DNA of 64,000 nucleotides from Marthasterias glacialis (lineage: Eukaryota > Echinodermata > Asteroidea > Forcipulatida > Asteriidae): contig OU452226.1 of the NCBI GenBank assembly GCA_911728455.2, positions 23,631,999 to 23,695,998 on the forward strand. Reading direction: 5' to 3'. A program made the translations under genes and the position numbers. Of this stretch, positions 18,683 to 30,135 are shown one piece after another. Position 1 is the stretch's first letter. Each line of letters begins with the position of its first letter. The notes below the pieces were generated by a model. It worked only from the letters and a program-made list of their open reading frames with translations. It was not told the origin of the DNA and did no database searches.

Positions 18683-19906
18683 TCATCGAAACAGGCGTTT
18701 GAATACGTAGCAGGTCTGGCAATCATGGGGCTCTTCGATGGCGCTGGTGGGGATGGGGGAACATGCGTCAACCCTCCCATTATGCACATGATAATGAGAG
18801 CAATACTCCGGGAAAGTACTGAAGATCGTCGAATTACCCGGCCGTCCGTGGCTCCACGAAGCCGGCGTGAAGGCCCTCTTGAAGGCATGCCTATATCTGG
18901 CGTTAGTGACCGTGTAGACAATGGGGTTGACGGCCGAGTTGATGAACAACAAAAAGCGATTTACCTCAAATAACACATCCCTCACCTCGTACGGTATGAG
19001 AATGACGCCGTCAAGAAACCCTTCGATGAAGAGTATCACGGAGGTCACTTCGAAGCTGGACAGCGTCAAAAAGAACACTGTCCCGTTTGCGATCAGCATC
19101 AATGCCACGTGGTTACGGGTGCGTATGACCTGCTGTCGGTCACACGATGAGCTTCTCTTGTTCAGTCGGATGACGATTGAGACGTAGAAATAAGCACTCC
19201 CAAAGAATGCCACAAAGAAGGGAACAGTCTGTGTCAAGTGGAACATCGGGAGGACCCAAGGCCTGTCTAGAGTCGAACACCTTCCAACAACAGTAGGGAA
19301 GTTGTCGTACTCCTTAGAATCGGGCCACTGGAGGCAAAACTGTTGGAAGTTCAGGCTTTGTGGTAGCTGGAAGGATGTCAGAACCACTGCCATTATCCAG
19401 CAGGCTACAATCATCCGGATGGTGCGTCTGCGCCCGCTGATGAGACGGTGTCGTAGTGGGTGACATACGGCCAGAAAACGCTCCAAAGACATTAACGTAA
19501 TGAGGATCATCCCTGCAAAGTGGAACGAGTAGTTGAAGATAGTGTTTGAAATGCAACCTGCCAATCCGAGGTGGGAATTCGGGACGCCATATACTCCCAA
19601 CTGGTACAGTCTTGTGCCAACCACGATGGACAGGAACACCGAGTCCGCAACGGCTAGGTTGGCTAGATAGTAGTTAGTCACCGTCCTCATGCTGGGAATA
19701 CGGAAAACTACGAAGAGGAAAGCCGCATTGCCTACGAGGCCGACGAGCAGGATGAGTGGTAACAGGTACCATGTCAGAGTGAAATGTAATGGGATAAACA
19801 CGAAGTAGCTGAAATCGGGATGGCCAGTGAGATTGAACGTGTTTTCTGCCGTGCAGTGTACGCTACTAACATCTGAACCCATGGCTGGGTTGTTGCAAGC
19901 CGACAA
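18683..19906 (-). CDS. Rhodopsin-class (class A) GPCR, paralogue of 13700-14920
   Basis: A 407-residue plasma-membrane receptor in a single exon. Landmarks: TM1 GN (N60), TM2 LANLAVAD (D88), C118 for the ECL1-ECL2 disulphide, TM3 end ERF (142-144) in place of DRY, then LAVCHPLRHR, and TM7 NPIVY. Side by side with the receptor at 13.7-14.9 kb it shares MGSDVS, YGVPN, PTVVGRC, FHLTQT.PFFVAFFG, R.RNHVA, FEVTSVILF.EGFLD and the TM7 block, so the two are tandem duplicates in the same orientation. Methionine 9 (ATG at 19882, strong GCCATGGG context), at MGSDVS, may be the true start, as it aligns with the paralogue's first residue. Ligand unknown; a neuropeptide is likely from the class pattern. 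Confidence 0.88.
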   Translation of the reverse strand: MSACNNPAMGSDVSSVHCTAENTFNLTGHPDFSYFVFIPLHFTLTWYLLPLILLVGLVGNAAFLFVVFRIPSMRTVTNYYLANLAVADSVFLSIVVGTRLYQLGVYGVPNSHLGLAGCISNTIFNYSFHFAGMILITLMSLERFLAVCHPLRHRLISGRRRTIRMIVACWIMAVVLTSFQLPQSLNFQQFCLQWPDSKEYDNFPTVVGRCSTLDRPWVLPMFHLTQTVPFFVAFFGSAYFYVSIVIRLNKRSSSCDRQQVIRTRNHVALMLIANGTVFFLTLSSFEVTSVILFIEGFLDGVILIPYEVRDVLFEVNRFLLFINSAVNPIVYTVTNARYRHAFKRAFTPASWSHGRPGNSTIFSTFPEYCSHYHVHNGRVDACSPIPTSAIEEPHDCQTCYVFKRLFR

Positions 19907-21289
19907 TGTGACGATACTGCAGTATCAGACTTATAATTCGGATAACAATTTGATTCTCCTCTCAAGTACCTCCCGGTTGTTTCATCCGGATCGATCCATT
20001 AAGAAAACACTCACTGTTTCACAAAATCGACTACTCGACAGCACAGAAACGGAGATACCGTGATGAGTTTCTCTCCTAGGTGTACGAATGGTGTTGTTCT
20101 ATTCGTGGTTTAAGCTTGACTGTCTAAAACAAATCAGCAGCTGCAGTGTAGCAAAACTGTGATCGATGTTTATTGCCAGAGAATATGAGCTGTGCTGTCA
20201 AAACACAATCAACTAAAGAAAAACCGCCGGGAAATAATGACCATCACGACAGTGCGCGCCAGTGATAAGTTACTCCGGTAACTGAAGTACAGACAATTTT
20301 GGAGTCAGTCTTGGCGATGGGCTTTCCACGACCGCAACGCGGCAAAGATTCCCAAATGAACTCTGATGCCGTGATTTCACGGGCTGCTCTCTTGACACAA
20401 TCTCAACACCGTGAATTATTAGGAATGAGTCCTCTTCACATCTATCCGTGCCTTTGATTGCTTTCTCCCCGTCTCTCTCTCTTTCGCTCTACAATCACCG
20501 TGCAAATATTAACTTGAAATTGAATCAATCAATCCCCTTGAGTGGAGTTACCGAAACACGTCATGCGATGTTGAAATCATCCATGTTTTGTTTGCGGTCT
20601 TCGGTCTTCGGTCTTCCAGCTTCCATCACGTTATTTCGCAAATCTCAATCACTATACGAAAAACACTATACTCCAATGGATGAAAGTGCATTTATCACCT
20701 TTGATTTTGTGTTTGGAATTAAAGTTAATCAAGTCAGTGCAATGACGAAACAGTAACAAGATACGTTTTATAGAGTCAAAAATTAAACGATCATTATAAT
20801 AAAATATTAGAAATGAACAGTGAAGAGGAAAATATAATGGGAACTCAGAACAAAGTGTTTTGAATACTTTTGCCGCCACTGATTTGCTCACTGTTGGTCT
20901 TGTACCAGATGTCATCAGATAAGGTTTGCAGCTTTCTTCGGTACGAATAACTTGCTTGACGTCACCGACCTCACATTCCTATATCAACGCGGAAAGTCTG
21001 TCATGCCGTGGTACGATATGCACGTGTATCAGACGAACGCGTAGTGCCATCCAGTGACGTCATCTGAGAAGTGTCTACAGACTGAGGGAGTCTCGTGAGT
21101 TGGGCCTCATTAAAGTGCGTAAATTGGTGTTCATGTACGTGGGAACCATTGATCTCCATTATGGAGAACAATGGTGGGAACCCAAGGTTCCAGAACTGTT
21201 TTAAGACGCACACGCGAGACTTGGGCGCCGATTGTCTTCCTCGTAAATATTTGCTTATAGCTCATTATTTTGTTGTGTACCTTGCTGGT
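19907..21289. other. Upstream region of the second GPCR; no gene seen
   Basis: Mixed-complexity DNA. Probably promoter and 5' UTR sequence for the receptor at its left end. No ORF or repeat could be assigned. Confidence 0.45.
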
Positions 21290-21770
21290 ATCTTCTTCTT
21301 CTTCACGTACCATGTCCCTTCAGGACGTCGGTGATCATGGCTCTCCACAGTTTCCTGTCTCTTGTTGCTTTCAGCATCTCCTGCTCCTTTACGTGTACTC
21401 TTTCATCATCTGGTACCCTGTCCGCCATCCATTGACTTAGGCTTTTCAAGTATGCTAGCCGTTGCCTCACCCTGCTTCTCTTCCCCTTGATGCGCCCCGT
21501 GATTGTTAAGTTCTCAAGACCTTCTTTCCTCATCATTGCGTGTCCAAGAAATCGCAGTTGTCTGTTTCTGAATTTTACCAGCAGTTTCCTTGCAGCTCCC
21601 TCCTTCCTCAAAACTTCCTCGTTTGTCACATGCTCTGTCCATGAAACTCTCAACATTCGTCGGTAAAACCACATCTCAGCTGCTTTGAGTTTCTTCTCCA
21701 TTTGTGCCGATGTTGTACAACTTTTGGTGGTGTCACTTGTCTTATTTAACGATTGCATTGCAGAGACATA
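21290..21770 (-). pseudogene. 3' end of a non-LTR retrotransposon (LINE), 5'-truncated
   Basis: A 151-residue minus-strand reading frame (21303-21758) has the character of the C-terminal tail of LINE endonuclease-reverse transcriptase proteins. It shows the pattern AAEMWFYRRMLRVSW...RQLRFLGHAMRKEGLENL...GRIKGKRSR...RQR, then SQWMADRV. The polymerase and endonuclease domains are absent, as in 5'-truncated insertions made by target-primed reverse transcription. Immediately after the stop comes a GAA microsatellite (on the plus strand, TTCTTCTTCTTC near 21292-21303), which fits an RTE-like short 3' end. Family assignment is by recalled motif pattern and should be treated as likely, not certain. 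Confidence 0.7.
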
Positions 21771-24715
21771 TATTTAGCGACGTCACAGACTTGAGTTTTG
21801 CCAACCAGTGGATGGCAAACATTATTACGGGCAGCCTTCACTGCAAAAAATACACCAATTTATCATTCAATACAATAATGCAACAAAATTAACCATGAAC
21901 AAAAAATGCACAACTTTGTTCATAAAGGGGGTTTAAACCTTGAAATGTTTTAGTATAAATAAGGGCAATGTTGTAGTCAAGTACTTTTCAATCCAGTATC
22001 AAGTTCTGCCGAGTACTAGGGTGGCCGAGTAGTACTCAAGTACGAGCACTGGGGCCATCGAGTACGAGTATAAGTGTCCGAGTAGGCCTACCAAGTATTG
22101 TGTTATCCGAGTACCGAGTCCAACAGCAGAGTACCAAGTACTTGGATCTCAGAGTACGAGTAGGCTACGTGTACTTACTATGCAACACTGAATAAGAGTA
22201 GATTTGTGCACACCCATCAGTTATACATTTTGTGATACTCAAGGATGCCCGTACATAATGGTGGTCAGTATTTGAAAAACAAAATAAAGGTCCATTGTAG
22301 ACTAACTGTTTTATCGTCCCTGGTTGGTCCAACTGGTGGTCTGCCTCTGGCACCGCCATCTTGGTATGTATAGTTTGCCTTCATTTTGATTTCATATAGC
22401 TGTTTAGAAGAAAGTTGTGCTTAGCATGTTTTTCTTCTAAGCAAAAATTAGCAGGGAACCAATCACAAACAACACATGCTTCATGTAATTTTGGTTGGTA
22501 ACCTGTTTCTGTTAAGGAAAATCTGTCTGTGCTATAAGCAATTTTGTGTGCTTAAGAGTTTTTGAAATTGGGCCCTGGTCCTCTCAGGTTTATCTTTAAA
22601 GATTGGTGTCTCGGGAACCAACGAACAGTTTCTCATGCTTAAACATCGTCCTCTATGGTTTCCCCATGCGCATTATTTTTTTGTTGACATCTTTACAAGT
22701 TTGACATACCACTCCCTGGAACTGACAGCGTATAAACGTTCTGAAGTCAATTTCACCGAACTCTTCCTAACTTTAGGAATCATCCTAACTTTAAGATTCA
22801 TTGTGGTTTGTATTGTGACATCACACTTTCCTTTAAGATTGATTCATACATTTACTCATCTTACCAACCAACCAACCAACAAACAAACAAACAAACAAAC
22901 AAACAAACAACCCAATAAATAAACAACCTAACAAACAACACAACAGAAAAAAACAAAACAAACAAACACACTTGCCTTAGAAAAATAAGGCTGGAACAGT
23001 TCAGCAAGAACTTAATTAGTGACTGATATAAACAAAAGGCGTGTTCTTTGGAGAAGTCACGCCAAAATCCCCTATGTAGACTTTGGATTCAATAATTAAC
23101 AACCCGGTGTATGTACGTCTTGGAATATTTACATCTTCCGGCCCAGCCAATATATGACTACGTGAGAATAATAATGTTCCTTAGATGTTGAAGAATTCAC
23201 GGTGTAAATAAACTGGACTGGTTGACAGCAGACCATGGATGAAAGGAAACCCTATACTCACGGTTCAAATCAGTTACATTCAGATACACAAGTGATATAA
23301 AAACATGTAATTATGGAGTAAAGCACAACAAACCAAGAAATTACAAATAAACATAATAAATATAATAAAGATATGGGGCTGTTTTGATAAAGCAGAAGCT
23401 TGCAGAAAACAGCAAAACAAACAAACAAACAAACAAACAAACAAGCACACTACTACACACACACAAAAGGGCAGACAAACATAATTTCATAATTTCAAAA
23501 CACAAATTCATAATTTAACAAACAGATGGGAAAAAAGTAGCTCAAGCAAAAACTATAATGCATAAACAAGAAGAATTAAGACGCGAACATGGAAGTAAAT
23601 ACCACGGGGGTGGGGATATATCCCCTCTATTTTTTGTCCTTGGGGATGGTCCATAGGATAATCCCCCAAGATTTTTGGTCCTTAAAAGAAGACAAAAATT
23701 GTGGTTTTCAGTGAAAAAGCAAACGATAGCTTAGTAAATTAACAAAACATTTCTAAAAATCCTTATCTGTAATTATTTGAATTCTAAATACGTAGAACAT
23801 TAACAACACAGAGGGCGTCCATAATGCAATCGAACATCTGCTGTGGACTTACATGTAACCTTCCCCATGCCCCCTTTGCTCATTATCTCAGCAATATTAC
23901 TTTTTTTCCCATAACCCCCACACTTTTCACAACAAATTTACGCCACTGCACGCGAATGTGAAACGAATTACTTGGGAGAAGCGAAGATGCGTTGTGGGAG
24001 AAGGTCCTATTTGAAAAAAAGGCTCACGGACCCTTGTGATTTTCCACAGTGGTATTCCACACACACACACACGACGACCAAAGAAGCAGATCGTGTTCGC
24101 AGAACAAGTGGTGCGATTAGTGCAAGACCTTGTTGAGTGGCTGTGATGGGTTTCATGAACAGACTTGAAGAAAGAAGAGATGACTTGGGGAAGAAGGTTG
24201 TTAATAAACACATCCTGGTATGGAGTTCATTAATATAAGCGACGGTCACACTGTAACGGACATATTGGGCAGCTTGAGAGTCAAGTTGTCACGCCCACTT
24301 TCACCAACTATACTTCAAGTTAATTAACACACATAAAGGCCTGCGTGAAGTTTGGACTCATCTCTGTCCATAGAGGGTTGTTAAGCTTTCAAATTAATTG
24401 TCCAGCTCTGGTGACGCTTTTATTTGGGGGTGGGGGTGGGGGTGGGGATGGGGGTGGGGGTGTCCACCTATCCATAGGCCTATAGAGACAGTGTGATTTG
24501 TTTTTACACCGTACTTTCTTTGGATTAAGTGGACTCGGGTCGTCAATGTCCTTAGGATAAAAAGCGAGGACGGGATATTGAAGAAGAACCACAGTTCATG
24601 GTCAAACTGTAATGGGCAGTGGTAGCCAGACCCCGCCTTTTTGATTTTTAAGTGAAAAAACCCCACAAAAAAACCTTTTTTCCCAAAAATGGGATAAATT
24701 AATGGATTATAACAC
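21771..24715. other. Repeat-rich intergenic DNA, no gene seen
   Basis: Contains a degenerate GAGTAC/AGTACT-rich stretch (about 21985-22180), short AAAC arrays (about 22875-22925 and 23410-23443), a perfect GGGGATATATCCCC palindrome near 23612, a CA run near 24060, and a GGGGGT repeat (24425-24462). None of the ORFs has convincing protein character. Confidence 0.5.
24425..24462 (+). repeat. G-rich GGGGGT repeat with quadruplex potential
   Basis: Six or seven GGGGGT-type units in a row give more than four runs of at least three G, satisfying the usual G-quadruplex pattern on the plus strand. Confidence 0.7.
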
Positions 24716-25135
24716 TTCAAGGTCAAATCGGGTCACACTCTGTGGAAGATTTGTTTAATGCTTCAAGACCTTTCATGTGGTGTAAAGATCATGTATGTAG
24801 CATGTATTATTCTTGAGATATGATTAGTTTAGTATAAAACTTCAAATTAATGTAATGACGTCATCGATGACGTCATCATTCCAAAGATGTTGCTTTGTCA
24901 TGTACACACTAGGCCTATATAGTAGGTTTCAAGTCCGTACATGCTTTATTTTTTGAGATAACAAAATATTTTTTTTCTCGACCTCGTGTACCATTTTCGT
25001 TGTGACGTGGCTATGACGTCATATATCACCTTTCTAGAATGCTCATGAGCTAAAGAAAATATTATGCATTGAACATTTGTTCATATTTTCATTCACTTAG
25101 GCTCTAGAGCCCCAAATAACATAACAATTTTAGTC
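24716..25135 (+). repeat. Interspersed repeat module P (TGACGTCA palindrome family)
   Basis: Starts near AAGGTCAAATCGGGTCACAC, contains a 20-bp palindrome made of two TGACGTCA boxes at 24856-24875, and ends near CACTTAGGCTCTAGAGCCCC. It aligns well with 56985-57350 in the same orientation and with about 60635-61030 in the opposite orientation, identifying a dispersed repeat rather than unique DNA. Confidence 0.75.
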
Positions 25136-25259
25136 TGGATACCTAATTAAAACTCACAGCAAGTCTTGGTGCGGTGCAGCAAGGTGTCTTGCCCACCACA
25201 ACCCTATTTTTCCTCTCTTTCTCTATATATAGGGCCTTGCATTTCTTACTCGACAAGTG

Positions 25260-25745
25260 TTAGAGTAAAATTAAAACTCACTTCTTCCTTTTTACGTTGT
25301 CGTCGACCTGGTTTTGAGCCTGGAACTACCAATATGCATTGAATCAACTTTCCGGTTGTGCTACCTGTCCTCCGCGTCAGAGAAGTGTTACTTCATTTAG
25401 ATACAAACAATACATTACCTTTTAAAGTTAGAAAACTAAAACACCAACAGCCCAGGAATCGAGCCCCGGTCCTGAGATATGCACTCCGCATAAGAAATGC
25501 TGTTTTAATGATATACAAATAATACATTACCTTTTACAGTTGGAAAAAAACACGAAGCGAACCCCGTGCTAATTGTACTCCGCATAAGAAGTGCTATTTG
25601 ATCTGTATACACAAATAATAATACACTACCTTTTAAAGTTAGTACATCATAACACGAACAGACCAGGAAACGAACTCCGGTCCTGCGATATGCACTTCTT
25701 CGATCTTCCCCGTTGTGCTAATTGTACTCCACATAAGAAAGTTTA
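25260..25745. repeat. Degenerate tandem repeat, about 100-112 bp period
   Basis: The phrase ATTACCTTTTAAAGTTAG recurs near 25413, 25525 and 25626, and AATTGTACTCCRCATAAGAA recurs between these. On the minus strand each unit holds a GGCTCGATTCC-like stretch resembling a tRNA B box, suggesting a tandemly repeated tRNA-derived sequence. No intact tRNA cloverleaf was found. Confidence 0.5.
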
Positions 25746-26401
25746 ATTTTTACAGATTATGCACTACGTCATAACAAGCGTAAGTTTGTTGTAGAAAATA
25801 CGTTATGCATAATGTCTATTCTAAAGTGCCTCTTGGCCTTTTTTATTTTATTTATTTTTTTACGATTCATTGAGAAAAAGAACAAAAATCGTAGTATGTT
25901 GTCTCTAAATACTAAATCCAAGATGTCTACAGGAAATAGAAATCTATTGTGTTTCTTGGTGTGATAGAAACTAGCCTATGTTAAAGATGTATTCCATTAA
26001 AAGAAAAAAAACCTCGAAATAATTTGACTCCCCTCAACAAAAGTTGAACACATTAAAATCAAGATGGCCGCAGGATATGGCGGCCATTTTGAATTCTTAC
26101 TACTTTCATTAACCACTTCCACGTGAAACATAACTACTATTGGGGAAAACATCAAAATAAGTGGAAAGTTAATGATTAATAAGAAATAATTCACAAACAT
26201 AGTAAACAATGTGTGACCCAAAGTCAAATGGGTGGTTGCCATGGAAACAGCTTACCTTGAATACATTTCATTTTAAACGATATTATACAAGAAATTATTG
26301 GGGGAAAGTCAAAAAAAGTGTGGTATTGATTGGATGCAGCGTTAAAGAGTTACGCGCTAAAACATGGTTGGGGGCACATTGTTCACCCCGGTCCTGACAG
26401 G
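25746..26401. other. AT-rich intergenic DNA up to the element 2 insertion site
   Basis: Contains an inverted repeat around 26064-26091 (AAGATGGCCGC / GCGGCCATTTTGAA). No gene seen. Ends with CAGG (26398-26401), one copy of the element 2 target duplication. Confidence 0.5.
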
Positions 26402-28536
26402 TGTGACGAAAATGCCCCCAGTTTTCAGCTATTTTCGTCAATCTTACCTTTAGATATTCTACTTTAGATGCACAATGTTTCCAGCAACTATTTCCATGAT
26501 TTTTATTGATTCAGGATGTATTTCCAATGTATAAATCCACTGGTGTGTAGCGATGATTTTTACACACGTGTGTGTATGTTGAACACATGTCAAACACTGT
26601 TTATATGGAATCCAAGATGGCGTCTTCCGTTGTTCTAAACTCAACATGATTGGTCGGATGTTCAGAAATTATTATCCAGTTTGTGAGCCACAAAAACACT
26701 TTTATTTATGACTGTAAAATTACTTTATTTTATAGTGAACAAGCTTTTATACTTTTGATGGTCATGAGAATAGAACCTTTCCAGTGCAAAAATTAAGTAG
26801 AAAAGTTACATCATTGTCGTCTGTTTCAGTGCATCTACCGGTTTGTGCATATTAATGAGCTTACGTCACACAACTTTATGAATGAACAGGGCTTTGTTTA
26901 CATTCGTTACTAAGTGTACTTACGGAGACGTTTTTAAGCAGTAACTTTCTTTAGGACACCATTATTTCATGTAAATAGTAAGAGTAAATGTTAAGGAATA
27001 CTTTAGCCCTTTTAATTAAAATTAGATTGTATAAAAAGGTAATTTTGAGTCGATTTACGACTTGAACTTGTAATTTATTGAGCCAATACCAGAAAATGTA
27101 GGCGTGGCTTATCGATTACGCGTGAGAACTTTCTGTGCGTAAGGCGCGTAGTTCAATTTGTATAAAAAGGGGAGAAAAATTGGAGCAGTGTGTTGTTGAT
27201 CAGAATAATTAAGCTGAGCAAGCTGAGGCTGAAATTGTTGCTGACCTCCAAACAAATTTTAACCTGAGTACAGAGGACAATTGGGGAGCTGCTGAAATAG
27301 AGGTATGTGAATAATATTTCAGAATATTATTTACTGGAACAAGGAATCACATTTTCTTAAGGAGGATTTGATGATGCTTTGTTGAGAATACATTTTGTTC
27401 ACAACTTTCCTTGTATTTGGGAGATGCGATTTCAGGAGTAGGGGAGCCAAATTTATGGGGGAGCAAGTTGCACGTTTGAGGAGTTGAAGAGCTTATTTAT
27501 TATTGTTAGGGGAGCTAATTAAACAGTTAAGAAGTTATAGATTCAAGTAATAGTCAAGAGAATAAATTTATCGTTTGAGGAGCTGAGGAGCTAACTTGTT
27601 ATCACTTGGGGAGCAAGTTAGGCAGCTGGGGAGCTGGGGAGCCAGTACATCACTAATTAAAGGAGCCAGTCATTTATCACTAGAGGAGCCAATCTAAGAT
27701 TCGGGGAGCAATTTCCGAGGAGCCTTAAGGATTTGGATATTTACTTGTATAGGACCAGTTAATATTTTCCCGTATTTAAGGAGGATATTTGAGCCAAGTG
27801 CGTAGAATATAAAACTCCAATTGTTTAGGGTCTGTATTTTTAGAGTTTAAGCAAGTTGATAGTGTAGGATAAATGATGCCTACTGTGAAAATATCACTTG
27901 TGGATAGAGACGTGAATCTTGTTGTAGCCGTAGGGCGCAGGATTACCTCTGTGTTTTAAGGAGTGGATTTTGTTGTTAGCTCAAGGAGCGCAGGATCACT
28001 TCGGTATTTTTAAGGAGGCGTGGATCTTGTTGTAGCCGTAGGGCGCAGGATCACCTCAGTGTTTTAGAAGATAAGTGGATATTGTTGTTAGCTCAGGGAG
28101 CGCAGTATCACTTAGGTTTTTCTTTTGATATAGTGGATTTGCCGGCTATTGGGCCAGCACTTATTGAGATTTTAGCTTCTGGAAAATATTAGGGTCCTAT
28201 AGTTAAGTAACATATTGTATTTCTTAAAGTGAATATTGGCCTGGAAGAGTGTGCAGTGTAAATAATAATTTACTTTGCTGTGGAGTCAAATAAATTAATT
28301 GTTACATTTATTCAGAATTGAAACATTTGTGTGCATATTCAATTATTTCGGTTTTATCCTTTCACTTGGTCATATATTTTGACAGCGGACCCTAGTCTAC
28401 CATTTTGAGATACTGAACCGGTGAGGCGGAACTCCGGTGGTTTAGGCCTTTAAATTTTCCGCCTGGTGGCAGCGCTATCGACGTCGTTCCCGGGTCGAGG
28501 TTTCAACGACCCCGGCAACGGGCAATTTCCGCCACA
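26402..28536 (+). repeat. 5' LTR of element 2 (2,135 bp)
   Basis: Holds a TATA box at 27161-27167 and a probable polyadenylation signal AAATAAA near 28288. R would therefore span roughly 27190-28310, unusually long. Between 27440 and 27730 there are many GGGGAGC/GAGGAGC motifs. Between about 27905 and 28125 four units of about 50-60 bp alternate between two types: GTAGCCGTAGGGCGCAGGAT and GTTAGCTCARGGAGCGCAG. A good splice donor (AG/GTATGTGA) occurs at 27302/27303. Confidence 0.93.
27161..27167 (+). promoter_or_regulatory. TATA box of the element 2 LTR
   Basis: TATAAAAAGGGGAG at 27161-27174 sits about 760 bp into the LTR, the best core promoter match in it. Transcription would start near 27190. 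The same box is present in the 3' LTR near 36051. Confidence 0.7.
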
Positions 28537-28537
28537 G

Positions 28538-28555
28538 TGGTGGCAGCGGTGGGAT
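28538..28555 (+). promoter_or_regulatory. Primer binding site of element 2
   Basis: One base after the 5' LTR the sequence reads TGGTGGCAGCGGTGGGA, beginning with the TGG that pairs with a tRNA CCA end. Confidence 0.65.
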
Positions 28556-28698
28556 AAAATAGTTTTAGGATAAAACTGTGGAAAAAGGAGTGTCAGGATT
28601 AAGCTTTGGAGGAAACTCTATTAGGAAAACCGATCAGGATATTCAGGAGTATAACGTAGTTAGAGGAAAACACAAGTGGATAGAGGAACACAGAAATA

Positions 28699-30135
28699 AT
28701 GAACACGGATGTTCATGAGGAAGAAGGGAGTTTGGAGGTCAGCAACACAAATTTCAGTAAGGTCAGCAACGAGGTCAATACTGGTCACATCAGTGACGAA
28801 AACAGTCAGCCGAGGAATACAGCCATATCTGGAGCGGAACAAGGAGATAAACAGAGAACTTTAGTCGTGGATGAAATGGAACATAGGGGAGATACAGTGT
28901 CTCCATCAGTCCATGAGGATAGACGTGGAGCTTATCCGGACGAAGCAGCTGCAGAAATTAGGTTTAGCTACCCAGAGCTGGAACTGCATGAACATGAGGA
29001 AAACCGGAGTAATATGAGGATGCGAAATCAAAATACGTACCCAGTTCGAGGAGAACTGCCGTACAATAGGGATTATGACTATGAAAGGCAAATGGATAGA
29101 CAATATGAGGAACCAAGGAGAAACTGGCGCACAGCTAGGAGTGCCCATGAACCTTATGTAGGTGTGGACAATAATGTTTTTTTTAGAAATCCAGAGAGAC
29201 GTGGAGACCGATCTTTCGTCAGTAGGAAAGAGGTAACTCCGGAAAAGTTTGATGGTCGTGTAGGATGGGGAGATTATCACAGACATTTTGAAGCCTGTAA
29301 GATGGTAAATAAATGGTCGGATAAAGATGCAGCTTTTCACTTGGCCACACGTTTACAAGGACCAGCGTTGAAAGTATTGGGCAACATGCCACTGAATGGA
29401 CATATGACTTACAGAGAATTAGTGACAAAACTGAACCAAAGGTTTGGATCTGGTAAGCACCCAGAGAATTATCTTTTAGAACTAAGGATGCGGAAGAGGA
29501 AACAGAATGAAACTCTTCAAGAAATTGGACAGGAGATACGTGATTTGACTGCCATGGCGTACCCAGAGTTACCACGAGAAGTGAGGGAGAGATTGGCAAA
29601 AGGCCACTTTTTGGATGCTATGGATGATCCAGAAATTAGAGCTGGGATATTTAGGTCAAGGCCAGAGACATTGGACGATGCGATAAGAGCAGCGTCCGAA
29701 ACGGAATGTTTCCTGCTCACAGAACACAGTAGGGACAGGATGAAGCCAAATAGATATGCCAGGAATATTAATAAAACTGATGGAATGCCCAATCCGAATA
29801 ATCAGATGACAAATTTTGCTACTGGACTAGCAGAAATAAGAACAACGTTAGCAGAGCTAACAAAAGCTATGGATGACATGAAGAAGTGCAATACAAAGGA
29901 GTTGGTTATGAGGAAACCGAGATTTCAGGATAATCAACAGGGAGAGAGCAATTTGTGTTATGCATGTGGAATGAATGGACATTTTGCACGAAACTGTCCA
30001 ACCCGGGATCCAAGAAATCAACAATACAGGATGATGCCGTCAAACATTTGCCGGTCAACTCCAAGGGTCGAGAGGAGGCCGCCAAATTTTGGGAAAGACC
30101 CAATAAGTCAGAGGAGCACAGTTCCAAGAAACTAG
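28699..30135 (+). CDS. gag: Gag of element 2
   Basis: 478-residue structural protein of the element particle. The N-terminal 170 residues are hydrophilic and acidic. The middle has the retrotransposon Gag helical pattern (FDGRVGWGDYHRHFEAC, AAFHLATRLQGPALKVL, ELVTKLNQRFG, ELRMRKRKQNETLQE). One CCHC zinc knuckle, C-X2-C-X4-H-X4-C, starts at residue 420 (CYACGMNGHFARNC) and binds RNA in this family. The ATG at 28699 follows 162 bases of leader after the LTR. The ORF ends TAG at 30133-30135 and overlaps the -1 pol frame, with an AAATTTT heptamer at 30084-30090 in gag register. Confidence 0.93.
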   Translation: MNTDVHEEEGSLEVSNTNFSKVSNEVNTGHISDENSQPRNTAISGAEQGDKQRTLVVDEMEHRGDTVSPSVHEDRRGAYPDEAAAEIRFSYPELELHEHEENRSNMRMRNQNTYPVRGELPYNRDYDYERQMDRQYEEPRRNWRTARSAHEPYVGVDNNVFFRNPERRGDRSFVSRKEVTPEKFDGRVGWGDYHRHFEACKMVNKWSDKDAAFHLATRLQGPALKVLGNMPLNGHMTYRELVTKLNQRFGSGKHPENYLLELRMRKRKQNETLQEIGQEIRDLTAMAYPELPREVRERLAKGHFLDAMDDPEIRAGIFRSRPETLDDAIRAASETECFLLTEHSRDRMKPNRYARNINKTDGMPNPNNQMTNFATGLAEIRTTLAELTKAMDDMKKCNTKELVMRKPRFQDNQQGESNLCYACGMNGHFARNCPTRDPRNQQYRMMPSNICRSTPRVERRPPNFGKDPISQRSTVPRN

